A DNA stretch of 64,000 nucleotides from Paenibacillus lutimineralis (GTDB lineage: Bacteria > Bacillota > Bacilli > Paenibacillales > Paenibacillaceae), in the NCBI RefSeq assembly GCF_003991425.1, contig NZ_CP034346.1, positions 5,455,001 through 5,519,000 on the forward strand, in the 5' to 3' direction. Within the stretch, counting starts at the first letter, position 1. Each line of letters starts with the position of its first letter. Positions 25,880-34,953 of this stretch are shown here, in pieces. The notes under the pieces were generated by a model. That model ran no database searches, was not told the DNA's origin, and saw only the letters and a list, made by a program, of their open reading frames with translations. A program made the translations under genes and the position numbers.

Positions 25880-26043
25880 CTCTCAACCTCGCTTTCTGAC
25901 TATGTACTCTTGTTCCAAGAACACCATTTCACATTCTTCTCTTACCTAACACTATACAATATTTTACCATGTAAGAGTGAGCCTTCTCATGTTAAACTGC
26001 CATTTAAATTTTCAATTCTAGAAAATCTGCAGGCGGTCCAATA

Positions 26044-26082
26044 CAAACAGGCCCGCTGGGTGAAACCCAAACGAGCCTGCTT
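26044..26082 (-). terminator. terminator of the YpmS-like gene
   Basis: CAGGC pairs with GCCTG, with an inner GGT/ACC stem. It lies 16 bp beyond the stop. Confidence 0.5.
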
Positions 26083-26097
26083 ATAATGTGATAATGC

Positions 26098-26670
26098 TTA
26101 TGCGGACCGAAGATAATTAATAAGCTCCAGCCAATCTACTGAAAATTGGATGCGCACGATTTTACCGGGAAATTCTACTCCATCAATTGTAATCAGCTTG
26201 GGAATATAAGAAGCGACATTGATATTCAGCGGTTCCAACCCGAACTGTTCTGGAGGAATCGATATTTGGCGTACCTTAACCGATTCCGGCCGCAGAGAGA
26301 GGATTCCCTTGGAGTAATCGATCCGATACTGGACTTTGGCTCCCACATCGAGGAACTTCCAGGTCCCATTAAGGTTCGCGGTAACCTCATTCCCATTCAG
26401 CCTGAATTCGGCCCCCTTGACCTCGATAGGCAGGTCATGATTGGCCATATATTCAGTGATCCCCTGCTTCGCCAGATTGTTAACATCACTCTCTGAGAGG
26501 ATAAGTTCCGTGTTCCGGTTCTCTGCCATCTGTATCAGCTTTTCCTTCCAATTGACGTCCGAATAATTCATATCCAGCGTGCGCGATGGTCTGATATACA
26601 ACACAGCCGCGACGATAACTACAATAAGAAAAATCAGAATGCCACCTATGATTAATCTGCCTTTACGCAT
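26098..26670 (-). CDS. membrane-anchored protein, YpmS-like (DUF2140 type)
   Basis: A 190-residue protein with an N-terminal membrane anchor (residues about 7-27) and an extracytoplasmic domain. The DUF2140-like features are ELILSESDVNNLAKQGI (about 54-70) and beta strands with a repeated GxxVxANLNGTWKF pattern. It resembles B. subtilis YpmS in size and layout but is divergent, so the family assignment is tentative. The ATG follows GAGGAG. A terminator separates it from the NlpC/P60 gene on one side. Confidence 0.6.
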   Translation of the reverse strand: MRKGRLIIGGILIFLIVVIVAAVLYIRPSRTLDMNYSDVNWKEKLIQMAENRNTELILSESDVNNLAKQGITEYMANHDLPIEVKGAEFRLNGNEVTANLNGTWKFLDVGAKVQYRIDYSKGILSLRPESVKVRQISIPPEQFGLEPLNINVASYIPKLITIDGVEFPGKIVRIQFSVDWLELINYLRSA

Positions 26671-26772
26671 AATAATGCTCCTCTTTATGATGTATTTAAT
26701 GATCTGGTGTCTCTATTTCATCTCTATAGAGTTTATTATATGAATAGCAGGATTTCAAAAAATGACGCTGAC

Positions 26773-26805
26773 ATAAAAAAGCCACCGAGAAAATTCCCGG
26801 CGGCT
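26773..26805 (-). terminator. terminator of the NlpC/P60 gene
   Basis: AGCCACCGAGAA pairs with TTCCCGGCGGCT, and six T follow on the minus strand. Confidence 0.8.
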
Positions 26806-26823
26806 GATGATTGGTGCGCCCAA

Positions 26824-27834
26824 TTATTTCAATACACTTCCTCCATACAGGAAGCGATATTCCCACGAACCATCAAGCTGATCGATCCGTACGCCACCCG
26901 ACTCCTTGGAGTAGGTGTGGATCACTTTACCTTCACCCAAATACATAGCTACATGAGTAATCGTCTCCTTGCTCTTGTCGACATTCTTATATGCCGCTGC
27001 AGATGAGCCCTTGTAGCTCATGAAGAAGATCAGATCGCCTGCCTTCAGCTTGCTAATGCTCGATACCGCCGTGCCGTTGTCCTTCACCCATGCCCCTTGC
27101 TTACGCGAATCGGCGGGAAGCACGATCCCGAGTGCCTCTTTATAGGCCTGTCTTACAAAATCAGAGCAATCAAATGTCGTCGTTGTATTACGGTCCGATC
27201 CATATTCATAGGGAGTACCTAGATATTTCTTGCCTGTGCTGATGACTTTGGCAATTTTCGCCTGATTGGATTCCGATACTCCATCATTCGAACCCGGAGC
27301 GTCCCCCTCGAGCTGCAAATATTTGCTTGAACTACTCACATAACCGGACTGTCCGCCCGACGTTTTAACCTTGTAGAAGCTATCATTGCTCTTCTCCAGA
27401 ATTGTAACTACCGTTCCCTTCTTGAGCATCGTGATTACCTTGCCGGAGGTGGTAGACGGAGCAGTTCGCAAATTCACTCCATAGATGACGGTTGCGATTG
27501 CCTGTTCAGGTGCCTCAGGCGCCGAATTCCCACCGCTAGTAGAGATATAATTGCTGGACGAGCTGACATAGCCGGTCTTCCCGTCCGAAGTCTTCACTTT
27601 ATAGAAGTAATTATTGCTATTCTCCAAAATAGTTACCGTTGTCCCCTTCTTCACCAGCCCGATAATTTTACCGGAAGTGGAAGGTTGATCACGAAGATTG
27701 ACACTGCTTACAATTTGTCCCTTCGTCGACGTCTGCGTCGCAGCTGCAGCTGCTGATGCCCTGTCCTGTACAGCTGTGTAAGAGGTAGTTAGTAGAATTG
27801 CGCTCAATATCAGGATTGTCGTGCTGCGTTTCAT
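26824..27834 (-). CDS. secreted SH3-SH3-NlpC/P60 cell-wall endopeptidase
   Basis: A 336-residue exported enzyme that likely cleaves peptidoglycan stem peptides. Signal peptide about 1-28 (cleavage near ASAAAA). Two bacterial SH3 domains (about 38-98 and 112-173) bind the wall. The NlpC/P60 domain covers about 190-336, with catalytic cysteine in TTFDCSDFV (near 222), histidine in THVAMYLGEG (near 291) and a third polar residue in VIHTYS. It is monocistronic: its own promoter at 27910-27937 and terminator at 26773-26805. Confidence 0.9.
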   Translation of the reverse strand: MKRSTTILILSAILLTTSYTAVQDRASAAAAATQTSTKGQIVSSVNLRDQPSTSGKIIGLVKKGTTVTILENSNNYFYKVKTSDGKTGYVSSSSNYISTSGGNSAPEAPEQAIATVIYGVNLRTAPSTTSGKVITMLKKGTVVTILEKSNDSFYKVKTSGGQSGYVSSSSKYLQLEGDAPGSNDGVSESNQAKIAKVISTGKKYLGTPYEYGSDRNTTTTFDCSDFVRQAYKEALGIVLPADSRKQGAWVKDNGTAVSSISKLKAGDLIFFMSYKGSSAAAYKNVDKSKETITHVAMYLGEGKVIHTYSKESGGVRIDQLDGSWEYRFLYGGSVLK

Positions 27835-27909
27835 AGTTGCCTCCTTGTGGATGATATTGGTCTGATTAGACGAATATTATATAAGTCGCCTTTCTCTGGA
27901 CTCGTCCCC

Positions 27910-27937
27910 ATTATATCCCTTATCGAATTTTGTCTAA
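27910..27937 (-). promoter_or_regulatory. predicted sigma-A promoter of the NlpC/P60 gene
   Basis: TTAGAC (27932-27937) and TATAAT (27910-27915), spacer 16 bp. This gives a leader of about 70 bases. I see no c-di-AMP riboswitch motif. Confidence 0.6.
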
Positions 27938-28044
27938 ATGCGTCGATTTTCGTGTTATGTATTGCTTTTACGACAAAGTGCCTAAACTACACCCCAAAAA
28001 GAAGGACATATTACCCACAATCCCAATAATAACCAACACTATCA

Positions 28045-28080
28045 TAAAAAAAAGCCGGCAGAGCTCTCTCCGCCGACTTC
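28045..28080 (-). terminator. terminator of the cation diffusion facilitator gene
   Basis: AGTCGGCGGAG pairs with CTCTGCCGGCTT on the minus strand, followed by eight T. Confidence 0.85.
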
Positions 28081-28119
28081 GCTTATGTGTGATCTACTAT
28101 ATTTGTGAGATATGGGCTT

Positions 28120-29007
28120 CTATTCTTCTTGTTCTGTCCCTTCTTCCCTGGGCTCTACATGGACATGGACATGCATCACATTCTTGATCCGACTCATCCG
28201 CTCTTCCACCGTATCACAAATTTTGTGGCCCTCAAGCACAGTTAAATGTGGATCAACCTCGATCACCACATCGACGAGAACGTGGTTGCCATGGACACGG
28301 GCCTTCAGATCCTTAATTCTCTCTACCCCGGGAATCCGCGAGATCGTTCCGCGCAGGTCCCCAAGCTGTTCCTCATCAAAGCCGTCCGTCAAGCGATATG
28401 TCGAGTCCCTGAAAATGTCCCAAGCGGTCTTGCATATTAACACCCCTACCGCTAGAGCGGCTACGATATCAAGCCATGGCATACCGAATTGCGCCCCAAT
28501 AATCCCTACAGCCGCTCCTACACTGACCAGGGCGTCTGAGAAATTGTCCTTAGCCGCCGCCATTAGCGCCTGATTGTTAATCTGCTGGGCCAGTCCACGA
28601 TTATATAAGTAGACACCACCCATCACAACAGCACAGAGGATGGCTATCCCCGCAGACCATAAATCAGGCTTCGTCTCATTTCCCGCAAATAGCGAGCGGA
28701 TCGCCCCAATAATAACCTGAATTCCAACCATCGCCATAATGAAAGAAGCAATAAGTGCGGCAACGGTCTCCGCACGAAAATGCCCGTACGCATGATCGGA
28801 GTCTGGCGGTTTCTGCGAAATCCGCAACCCGATCAATACAGCGAGCGAAGCGACAATATCCGTTAAATTGTTGAATCCGTCCGCGAGCAGCGCGCTCGAA
28901 GCAAATAAATAACCGCTAATCAGCTTAAAAGCAGACAATATTACGTAGGCTGCGATGCTTACCCAAGCCCCGCGTTCGCCTTTGCGTATATCCTCGTATA
29001 CATTCAA
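28120..29007 (-). CDS. cation diffusion facilitator family metal exporter
   Basis: About 295 residues with six helices (residues 15-205) and a cytosolic ferredoxin-like C-terminal domain (about 205-285). Metal-site residues appear in LLADGFNNLTD (helix 2) and AAAKDNFSDALVS (helix 5). The loop SDHAYGHFRAETVAA is a family hallmark. It exports divalent metal, perhaps Mn or Zn, by proton antiport; specificity cannot be read from sequence. The preferred start is TTG 29007, six bases after a perfect GGAGGTG. The GTG at 29022 would lie inside that site. Confidence 0.82.
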   Translation of the reverse strand: MNVYEDIRKGERGAWVSIAAYVILSAFKLISGYLFASSALLADGFNNLTDIVASLAVLIGLRISQKPPDSDHAYGHFRAETVAALIASFIMAMVGIQVIIGAIRSLFAGNETKPDLWSAGIAILCAVVMGGVYLYNRGLAQQINNQALMAAAKDNFSDALVSVGAAVGIIGAQFGMPWLDIVAALAVGVLICKTAWDIFRDSTYRLTDGFDEEQLGDLRGTISRIPGVERIKDLKARVHGNHVLVDVVIEVDPHLTVLEGHKICDTVEERMSRIKNVMHVHVHVEPREEGTEQEE

Positions 29008-29048
29008 GCCCCACACCTCCACACTTGCCTTACAAACTGCAACACTAT

Positions 29049-29077
29049 TAGTGCACGTTCAAAAACTACCTCTAATA
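29049..29077. repeat. collapsed palindromic element H (ends fused)
   Basis: GTGCACGTTCAAAAACTACC then TCTAATATC looks like the right-end flank GTGCGTGTTCAAAAA joined to the left-end flank CTACCTCTTATA, without any core. It resembles an excision or deletion scar. Confidence 0.5.
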
Positions 29078-29212
29078 TCAAAAGGGTTACTACATCGTAC
29101 CAGATGAAAATCGTGTGGGTCTATAGAAACAGTGTTGCACCAAGGAAAAGTCAGCTGAGACCGCCCGAAACTCCCCATTTTGCGTACTTTTCAATTTAAA
29201 TCATCATTCCCG

Positions 29213-29241
29213 TTGTTCCTCTTTTTAAAAACGTATACAAT
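29213..29241 (+). promoter_or_regulatory. predicted promoter of the 61-residue basic ORF
   Basis: TTGTTC (29213-29218) and TACAAT (29236-29241), spacer 17 bp, 40 bp before the start codon. Confidence 0.5.
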
Positions 29242-29281
29242 AAGGTCAAGCTTGTTCTTGAATTAAAAGGGGATGATATCG

Positions 29282-29467
29282 ATGACAGAAAATAATGAGC
29301 CTCGTAAGATTGACTTGGCCGAAGCAATGCGCCAGAAACTTCAGCAAAAAAAGGAGCAGCAGGCGGCCAACAAGCCAGGGGCCAAAAATGCCAATCAAAT
29401 AAAAACACTCAAGAGCCAAAACAACAAAAAGCCGAACAACCAGCGCCGCCGTACTGGCGGATCATAG
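29282..29467 (+). CDS. small basic hypothetical protein, 61 residues
   Basis: Not recognised by name. The ATG at 29282 follows AAGGGGATG at seven bases. The product starts with an acidic segment (TENNEPRKIDLAEAMRQ) and becomes Lys/Gln/Asn-rich with a basic tail (NQRRRTGG). It is likely cytosolic and possibly nucleic-acid binding, by composition only. It has its own promoter and a strong terminator, so it is probably a real gene. Confidence 0.65.
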   Translation: MTENNEPRKIDLAEAMRQKLQQKKEQQAANKPGAKNANQIKTLKSQNNKKPNNQRRRTGGS

Positions 29468-29493
29468 GCGCCCATTACAATAAGAACAAAGAC

Positions 29494-29536
29494 AAAGAGC
29501 CGAGAAACCGTCTATTTAGACAGTTCCCGGCTCTTT
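29494..29536. terminator. bidirectional terminator between the basic ORF and the ABC-F gene
   Basis: AAAGAGCCG pairs with CGGCTCTTT, with an inner GTCT/AGAC stem. Confidence 0.8.
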
Positions 29537-29594
29537 GATTTATACGAGTCTCTCTTCCGATAGTCAAACGGCGAAACAAAAGGTCGAAGGGTTA

Positions 29595-31220
29595 TTAAGC
29601 TTCTTCAGGATACATGCTCTTACGCAAAGCCTGAATCTCTTCGCTCTCCAAGTACTCATCATAGCTCATAATACGATCGATGATTCCGTTTGGCGTAATC
29701 TCGATAATGCGGTTGGCGATCGTCTGAATGAATTGATGGTCATGGGAAGTAAACAGAATTGTTCCATCAAAATCGATTAATCCGTTATTCAGCGCCGTGA
29801 TCGATTCCAAATCAAGGTGGTTGGTCGGCTCATCGAACAACAACACGTTAGCGCCATTCAACATCATCTTCGCCAGCATGCAGCGCACCTTCTCGCCCCC
29901 GGACAATACAGAAGCCTTCTTGAGCGCCTCTTCACCAGAGAATAACATGCGTCCAAGGAAGCCGCGCAGGAATGTCTCATCCTGGTCATTAGAATATTCG
30001 CGCAGCCAATCGACTAGATTCATTTCTACGCCATCGAAATAACTGGAGTTGTCCTTAGGGAAGTATGCTTGAGACGTTGTTACCCCCCAAGTATATTCAC
30101 CGGCTTCAGCTTCAATCTCACCCATAAGCACCTGGAACATAGTTGTCTTCGGCAAGCTGTTAGGACCGACAAAAGCAATCTTGTCGCCTTTATTCACGAC
30201 AAAGTTAACATTGTCTAGTACCTTCTCACCTTCCACCGTCTTCATAATACTATCAACCGTAAGCAACTGTTTGCCTGCTTCACGCTCAGACTTGAAGTGC
30301 AGGAATGGATATTTCCGGTTCGAAGGACGAATATCATCGAGTGTAATTTTGTCGAGCTGCTTCTTACGCGAGGTCGCTTGCTTCGATTTCGAAGCATTCG
30401 CAGAGAACCTTTGAATAAAGGCTTGCAACTCTTTAATTTTCTCTTCCTTCTTCTTGTTCGCATCCCGCTGCAATTGTAGTGCAAGCTGACTGGATTCATA
30501 CCAGAAGTCGTAGTTGCCGACATACATCTGGATTTTGCCAAAGTCAATATCCGCAATATGCGTACATACTTTGTTCAGGAAGTGACGGTCATGGGATACC
30601 ACGATTACGGTACCTTCATAATCCATTAAGAAATTCTCAAGCCATTGAATAGATTCCAAGTCCAAATGGTTGGTAGGCTCGTCAAGCAGCAGATTGTTAG
30701 GACGTCCGAACAAAGCTTGCGCCAAGAGGACACGGACTTTCTCATTACCACTGAGTTCAGCCATCTTCTTATCGTGCAATTCACGTGGAATACCGAGACC
30801 TATAAGCAATGCGGCCGCATCCGGTTCAGCATCCCAGCCGTTCAATTCGGCAAATTCGCCTTCCAGCTCACCAGCGCGCATTCCGTCTTCCTCGGAGAAA
30901 TCCGCCTTGGCATACAGGGCATCCTTCTCTTTCATAATCGAGTACAAGCGCTCATGCCCCATAATTACAGTCTCTAATGCAGGGAACTCATCATATTCAT
31001 AATGATTCTGCTTGAGGACTGCCATCCGCTCATTCGGAGTCATGAACACTTCGCCCTGATTCGGTTCAATTTCGCCGGACAGGATCTTGAGGAACGTCGA
31101 TTTCCCCGCCCCGTTAGCCCCGATCAGGCCATAGCAGTTGCCTGCCGTAAATTTTATATTTACATCCTCAAAAAGTGGTCGTTTTCCATAACGGAGTGTT
31201 ACACCGCTAGTACTTATCAT
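29595..31220 (-). CDS. ABC-F family ATPase, YkpA-like
   Basis: A 541-residue cytosolic protein with two ABC domains joined by a P-site-tRNA-interaction-type linker (about 240-310); no membrane part. ABC-F proteins act on the ribosome (translation factors or antibiotic protection). Domain 1: Walker A GANGAGKST (about 36-44), signature LSGNEKVR, Walker B LLLDEPTNHLDLES. Domain 2: signature LSGGEKVR and LLFDEPTNHLDLES are canonical. However, its Walker A reads GPNSLPKTT (about 352-360), with proline where glycine is usual. Length and sequence style fit B. subtilis YkpA. ATG follows AAGGATGG; an extended -10 (TGTTATAAT) lies at 31266-31274. Confidence 0.88.
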   Translation of the reverse strand: MISTSGVTLRYGKRPLFEDVNIKFTAGNCYGLIGANGAGKSTFLKILSGEIEPNQGEVFMTPNERMAVLKQNHYEYDEFPALETVIMGHERLYSIMKEKDALYAKADFSEEDGMRAGELEGEFAELNGWDAEPDAAALLIGLGIPRELHDKKMAELSGNEKVRVLLAQALFGRPNNLLLDEPTNHLDLESIQWLENFLMDYEGTVIVVSHDRHFLNKVCTHIADIDFGKIQMYVGNYDFWYESSQLALQLQRDANKKKEEKIKELQAFIQRFSANASKSKQATSRKKQLDKITLDDIRPSNRKYPFLHFKSEREAGKQLLTVDSIMKTVEGEKVLDNVNFVVNKGDKIAFVGPNSLPKTTMFQVLMGEIEAEAGEYTWGVTTSQAYFPKDNSSYFDGVEMNLVDWLREYSNDQDETFLRGFLGRMLFSGEEALKKASVLSGGEKVRCMLAKMMLNGANVLLFDEPTNHLDLESITALNNGLIDFDGTILFTSHDHQFIQTIANRIIEITPNGIIDRIMSYDEYLESEEIQALRKSMYPEEA

Positions 31221-31320
31221 TTAAGCATTACCATCCTTTTTAAATAATGACACTACTGGTTCAACATTATAACATAGTTCCAGATATAAGTTGAGTGCTA
31301 ACGGCGATCAGGAACGACTC

Positions 31321-31360
31321 TACAATAAAATAAGGCGACCGCTTCTCTTACGGCCACCTT
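31321..31360 (-). terminator. terminator overlapping the end of the MBL hydrolase gene
   Basis: AAGGTGGCCG pairs with CGGTCGCCTT, then ATTTTATT on the minus strand. The first arm lies inside the last codons of the gene. Confidence 0.65.
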
Positions 31361-32298
31361 AATGTCTCTCCATGGTGCAATACGCGAATCTGTTCCTCCG
31401 GAATGCCGCGGCGAGTCCGGTCCGCTTCAAGTCGATCCAGCGCCTCGCGCGCCGTATCATCCGCCAGCCTGAACGTGCCATAATGCATCGGCACCATCAG
31501 TTTGGCCCGAACGTCCTCGAACGCCTGCAGCGCCTCTTCCGGTGTCGTATGCTGGGAGGTCATGAACCATTCCGGCTCATAAGCACCGATCGGCAAGAGA
31601 GCGATGTCGATCTCAAAGCGCTGGCCGATCTCGGCGAACCCTCTGAAATATCCGCTATCGCCGGCAAAATACACGATAGGATGCTTCTGCAATCTCGCCT
31701 CTACCGTCTCACCAAACAACTCAAGCACGAATCCGCCCCAATGCGACGTATTCGTATCCCATGGGGTTCGGCGTGTCCAGTGCTGGGTAGGGACAAATGT
31801 GATCTTCACATTGTCAAGCTGCAGCTCCTCCCACCAGCCGAGCTCATAAGTGCGCTCGAAGCCTTTGCGAACCATTTTACGCTTTAACCCACTGGGGACG
31901 ACAAGCTTTGTCTTGCTCCCATATAATTTGCGGATCGAAGCTAAATGCATATGATCATAATGAGAATGAGATATAAGAATTACGTCAATCTCCGGAATGT
32001 CCTGCAGCGGTATTCCCGGGGTGCCTAACCTCCGTTGGAATCCCATCCGCTTAGCCCAGACCGGATCGGTAACTAGATTCAAACCCGCATACTGAATTAG
32101 GAAGGTTGCATGCCCAATCCAGGTAACGGATAGTTCAGAGCGGTTCCCCTTCAAAAAGGCCAGATCCGGGGGGAAATTAGGAATGACGTACGAATAATCC
32201 TTACGCTTTCTACGGCGTTCATCCCGCCACTGCTTGAACTGCTTCAGTGTCCGGTCAGTCCCGATATTGTCCAAATTGTTGTAACGCTTCCTTGCCAT
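31348..32298 (-). CDS. MBL-fold hydrolase, NAPE-PLD/UlaG-like
   Basis: About 316 residues of metallo-beta-lactamase fold similar to N-acylphosphatidylethanolamine phospholipase D and UlaG-type hydrolases. Metal ligands: SHSHYDHM (HxHxDH), the TQHW histidine, aspartate in YFAGDSGYF and the final MHYGTF histidine. The N-terminal basic region (KRYNN...RRRKRKDY) precedes the WIGHATFLIQ strand. The start is uncertain: ATG 32298 has AAGGAGGAG about 10 bases upstream, the longer forms have no site. No secretion signal is evident. Substrate unknown. Confidence 0.78.
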   Translation of the reverse strand: MARKRYNNLDNIGTDRTLKQFKQWRDERRRKRKDYSYVIPNFPPDLAFLKGNRSELSVTWIGHATFLIQYAGLNLVTDPVWAKRMGFQRRLGTPGIPLQDIPEIDVILISHSHYDHMHLASIRKLYGSKTKLVVPSGLKRKMVRKGFERTYELGWWEELQLDNVKITFVPTQHWTRRTPWDTNTSHWGGFVLELFGETVEARLQKHPIVYFAGDSGYFRGFAEIGQRFEIDIALLPIGAYEPEWFMTSQHTTPEEALQAFEDVRAKLMVPMHYGTFRLADDTAREALDRLEADRTRRGIPEEQIRVLHHGETLRWP

Positions 32299-32411
32299 CT
32301 TGTATTGGCTCCTCCTTCCAGTCCCCTTCATCCTATGAGAGCCATTGAAATTCCGCCTGTACGACTTAGCTCCATTGTAAAACAACTATCCCATCATTCC
32401 AAATTTCAATT

Positions 32412-32513
32412 TCAATCCGAGGGGTCTTTATAACGGAATGAATACAGGAACAGAAAAGCGACGGCGATGACGATCACTAGCTCAGGAGCTACAAAAATAA
32501 TAAATTTCTCCAT
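32412..32513 (-). CDS. cydS: 33-residue CydS-like subunit of cytochrome bd oxidase
   Basis: A 33-codon gene starting 6 bp after the cydB stop. The product is a single membrane helix with MEKFIIFVAPELV at the N-terminus and a short charged tail (RYKDPSD). Length and the F-x-I-x-x-A-P pattern match the 33-residue CydS subunit seen in the Geobacillus bd oxidase structure. The ribosome binding region AAAGGATAGGAG spans the cydB stop codon. CydS/CydX subunits sit beside the haem-bearing helices of CydA and stabilise the oxidase. Identity is by size, position and short motif, so moderately sure. Confidence 0.7.
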   Translation of the reverse strand: MEKFIIFVAPELVIVIAVAFLFLYSFRYKDPSD

Positions 32514-32519
32514 GCTCTC

Positions 32520-33551
32520 CTATCCTTTCTTTGGCGAACTGCCGCGCACGTATTTGGCATCAAACAAGAACAACCGAAGTAGGATGATCAGCGAAGGAAT
32601 GAGCACGAACAGCCCGGCGATAAAAACAGTAATTAAGGCCACTGCCATCGTCTCATTGGTGAAGCTCTCATGAATGCTGACTTGCTTATACAGAATATAC
32701 GGTAGATGAGAATGTCCATAGCCATACCAGGCAAACCCGAACTGCAACATGACAAGTATGAAGGTCCAGCCGAGGTTCCTCCGCTTCCATACCAGATAGA
32801 CAGCAACCAGGTAGCAAATCAGTGAGAGAATGAACACCCAGGCGATGCCTAGCATATTGCTGAAATGCTCGGGATTCTGTCTGTTGATCTGGAAGAAGGC
32901 GAATACACAGGCAAGAATAGTCGGACCGCTCCACCAGAGCGCATAACCACGCAGCACTTCAAAGGCTGCACGGTCTCCCGCTTTGTCTGCATAGTAGGTC
33001 AGGAACATCGCAGAGATATAGAGCACGGATACAAGCGCCAGGATGATGACCGACCAGGTATACGGATTGCTGAAGAAGGAGCCCCAGTTCAGATGTACCT
33101 TGTTATTTACTTCCGTAATGATGCCGCCTTCGGAAATGGCCAGTATCGTAGAGAGAGCCGCAGGGATTAGAAGGCCGGTCGCTCCATAGATCGCCATGTA
33201 TATTTTGTTGTCTTCTTTACTGCTGCCATAAGTGTTATAGGCATAGTAGGCACCCCGAAGTGCAAGCAGAACTGTCACCAGACTGCCGGGAATGAGCAGC
33301 GCCGTGCCGTAATAATAAGCAGAGTCGGGAAAGAAGCCGACAAGGCCAACCACGAAGAAGATCAGAAATACGTTAGTGACTTCCCATACCGGGGACAAAT
33401 AGCGCTGAATAATGCTATGCACCTTGTTCTCATGCCCCGTAATCACGCTGTAATAGCTGAAAAACCCCGCTCCGAAATCGACAGAGGCAACGATTAAATA
33501 TCCGAACAGAAACGTCCACAGTACCGTGATACCGACTAATTCATAGCTCAT
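32520..33551 (-). CDS. cydB: cytochrome bd ubiquinol/menaquinol oxidase subunit II
   Basis: A 343-residue membrane protein with about eight to nine helices and the family N-terminus of a helix containing FLFGYLIVASVDFGAGFFSYY. Subunit II supports CydA and in many bd oxidases provides proton or oxygen pathways. It overlaps cydA by 4 bp (ATGA), so it is translationally coupled. No cydCD maturation genes are in the window. Confidence 0.93.
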   Translation of the reverse strand: MSYELVGITVLWTFLFGYLIVASVDFGAGFFSYYSVITGHENKVHSIIQRYLSPVWEVTNVFLIFFVVGLVGFFPDSAYYYGTALLIPGSLVTVLLALRGAYYAYNTYGSSKEDNKIYMAIYGATGLLIPAALSTILAISEGGIITEVNNKVHLNWGSFFSNPYTWSVIILALVSVLYISAMFLTYYADKAGDRAAFEVLRGYALWWSGPTILACVFAFFQINRQNPEHFSNMLGIAWVFILSLICYLVAVYLVWKRRNLGWTFILVMLQFGFAWYGYGHSHLPYILYKQVSIHESFTNETMAVALITVFIAGLFVLIPSLIILLRLFLFDAKYVRGSSPKKG

Positions 33552-34897
33552 TTTACCGTTCCTCCTTCAATCCCAAGCTCACGCATTTCATCAACGACAT
33601 CCTTGCTGCGGAACAATCTGGCTAACACGATGACGCATGAGCCGCACAGCACGATGTACAGCAACGCGAACAGTAGGAGCATAGAACCCACGTTATTCGA
33701 GGTCGTGGCCGCTTCTCCCACCTTCATATACCCGCGCACAATCCAAGGCTGACGACCAAATTCGGCAAACAACCAGCCTAACTCGATCGCTACGACCGCC
33801 AGTGGTCCCAGCAGCAAAATCCCCAGCAGCAGCCATTTCGGATATCCGCCATGCCGGTTCCCTGGCAGCAAACGCCTGACCATATATAGAAATGGGATCA
33901 GAACAAGGAGTATACCGATCGTCACCTTCAAATCGAACATATAGTGAATGAATAGAGGCGGACGTTCATCCTCTGGGAATTCATTCAACCCGATCACCTT
34001 CGTATCCGGCTTATTTCCAGCTAGAATACTGAGTGCATAGGGGATTTCAAGCCCGTACTTAACTTTATTGTTCTCATCCAACACGCCACCAAAAACTAAG
34101 GGCGCCTCTCGCCTCGTCTCGAAATGCCATTCGGCAGCGGCCAGCTTCTCCGGCTGATACTTGGCCAGGAACTTGCCCGAGAAATCTCCGATGATCGCTG
34201 TCGACAGAGCGAATATGAAGGCGGACATTACCGTTAGCTTTAACGCTTTTTTGAAATAGGCTTCCTTCCGTCCCATCAGCAAGCTGTACGCAGCGATCCC
34301 CGCCAATAGACAAGCGCTCACCGTATAGGAAGAAGCGAGTACATGAGATACCTTGGTCGGTGTAGCCGGGTTGAACATGGCGATGAGCGGATGCACATCG
34401 GTAAATACTCCGTTCTTGAGTGTGAAGCCCTGCGGCGTGTTCATAAATGCGTTCAAAGTCGTAATAAAAAAGGCTGAGGCGGACGATCCGATCGCTACGG
34501 GAATCAATAGAAGCAAGTGCAGCATCGGACGCTTGAAGCGATCCCAGGTATACAAATAAATCCCGAGGAAGATCGCTTCGATGAAAAAAGCGAATGTCTC
34601 CATGAAGAGCGGCAGTGCGATAGCATGTCCTGCTACACGCATAAAGGTCGGCCAGAGCAGGCTAAGCTGCAGCCCGATCGATGTCCCGGTAACGACACCA
34701 ACTGCAACGGAGATCACGAAGCCGCGCGCCCATCTTCGAGCCAGCAAGGAATAATGAGGATCCTGGGTCTGAATCCCTCTCCACTCTGCCAGTGCGATCA
34801 TTAATGGTACACCAACGCCAAGCGAAGCAAACACGATATGCACGAACAGGGTAAGTCCGGTAAGAATACGACTGAGCGTAACCGGATCATAAGACAT
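33548..34897 (-). CDS. cydA: cytochrome bd oxidase subunit I
   Basis: A 449-residue haem-bearing subunit that oxidises quinol and reduces oxygen to water. N-terminal helix with the haem ligand histidine (LTLFVHIVFASLGVG, about residue 19), a second histidine in VAGHAIALPLFMETFAFFIEAI with the haem-d/b595 glutamates, and a Q-loop that is short (FPEDERPP region, about 265-300), as in Firmicute enzymes. The C-terminal QPWIVRGYMKV motif is conserved. Start ATG after GAGAGGAAG. It is probably read together with the 36-codon ORF upstream. Confidence 0.95.
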   Translation of the reverse strand: MSYDPVTLSRILTGLTLFVHIVFASLGVGVPLMIALAEWRGIQTQDPHYSLLARRWARGFVISVAVGVVTGTSIGLQLSLLWPTFMRVAGHAIALPLFMETFAFFIEAIFLGIYLYTWDRFKRPMLHLLLLIPVAIGSSASAFFITTLNAFMNTPQGFTLKNGVFTDVHPLIAMFNPATPTKVSHVLASSYTVSACLLAGIAAYSLLMGRKEAYFKKALKLTVMSAFIFALSTAIIGDFSGKFLAKYQPEKLAAAEWHFETRREAPLVFGGVLDENNKVKYGLEIPYALSILAGNKPDTKVIGLNEFPEDERPPLFIHYMFDLKVTIGILLVLIPFLYMVRRLLPGNRHGGYPKWLLLGILLLGPLAVVAIELGWLFAEFGRQPWIVRGYMKVGEAATTSNNVGSMLLLFALLYIVLCGSCVIVLARLFRSKDVVDEMRELGIEGGTVK

Positions 34898-34953
34898 GAC
34901 GATCTTCCTCTCTAGTTGGACATAGTGGTCTGCAGGATGAGCCTACTTCTATA

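Noticed and set aside
27835..28040. c-di-AMP (ydaO-type) riboswitch before the NlpC/P60 gene
   Set aside because: The predicted leader is only about 70 bases and lacks the conserved motifs.
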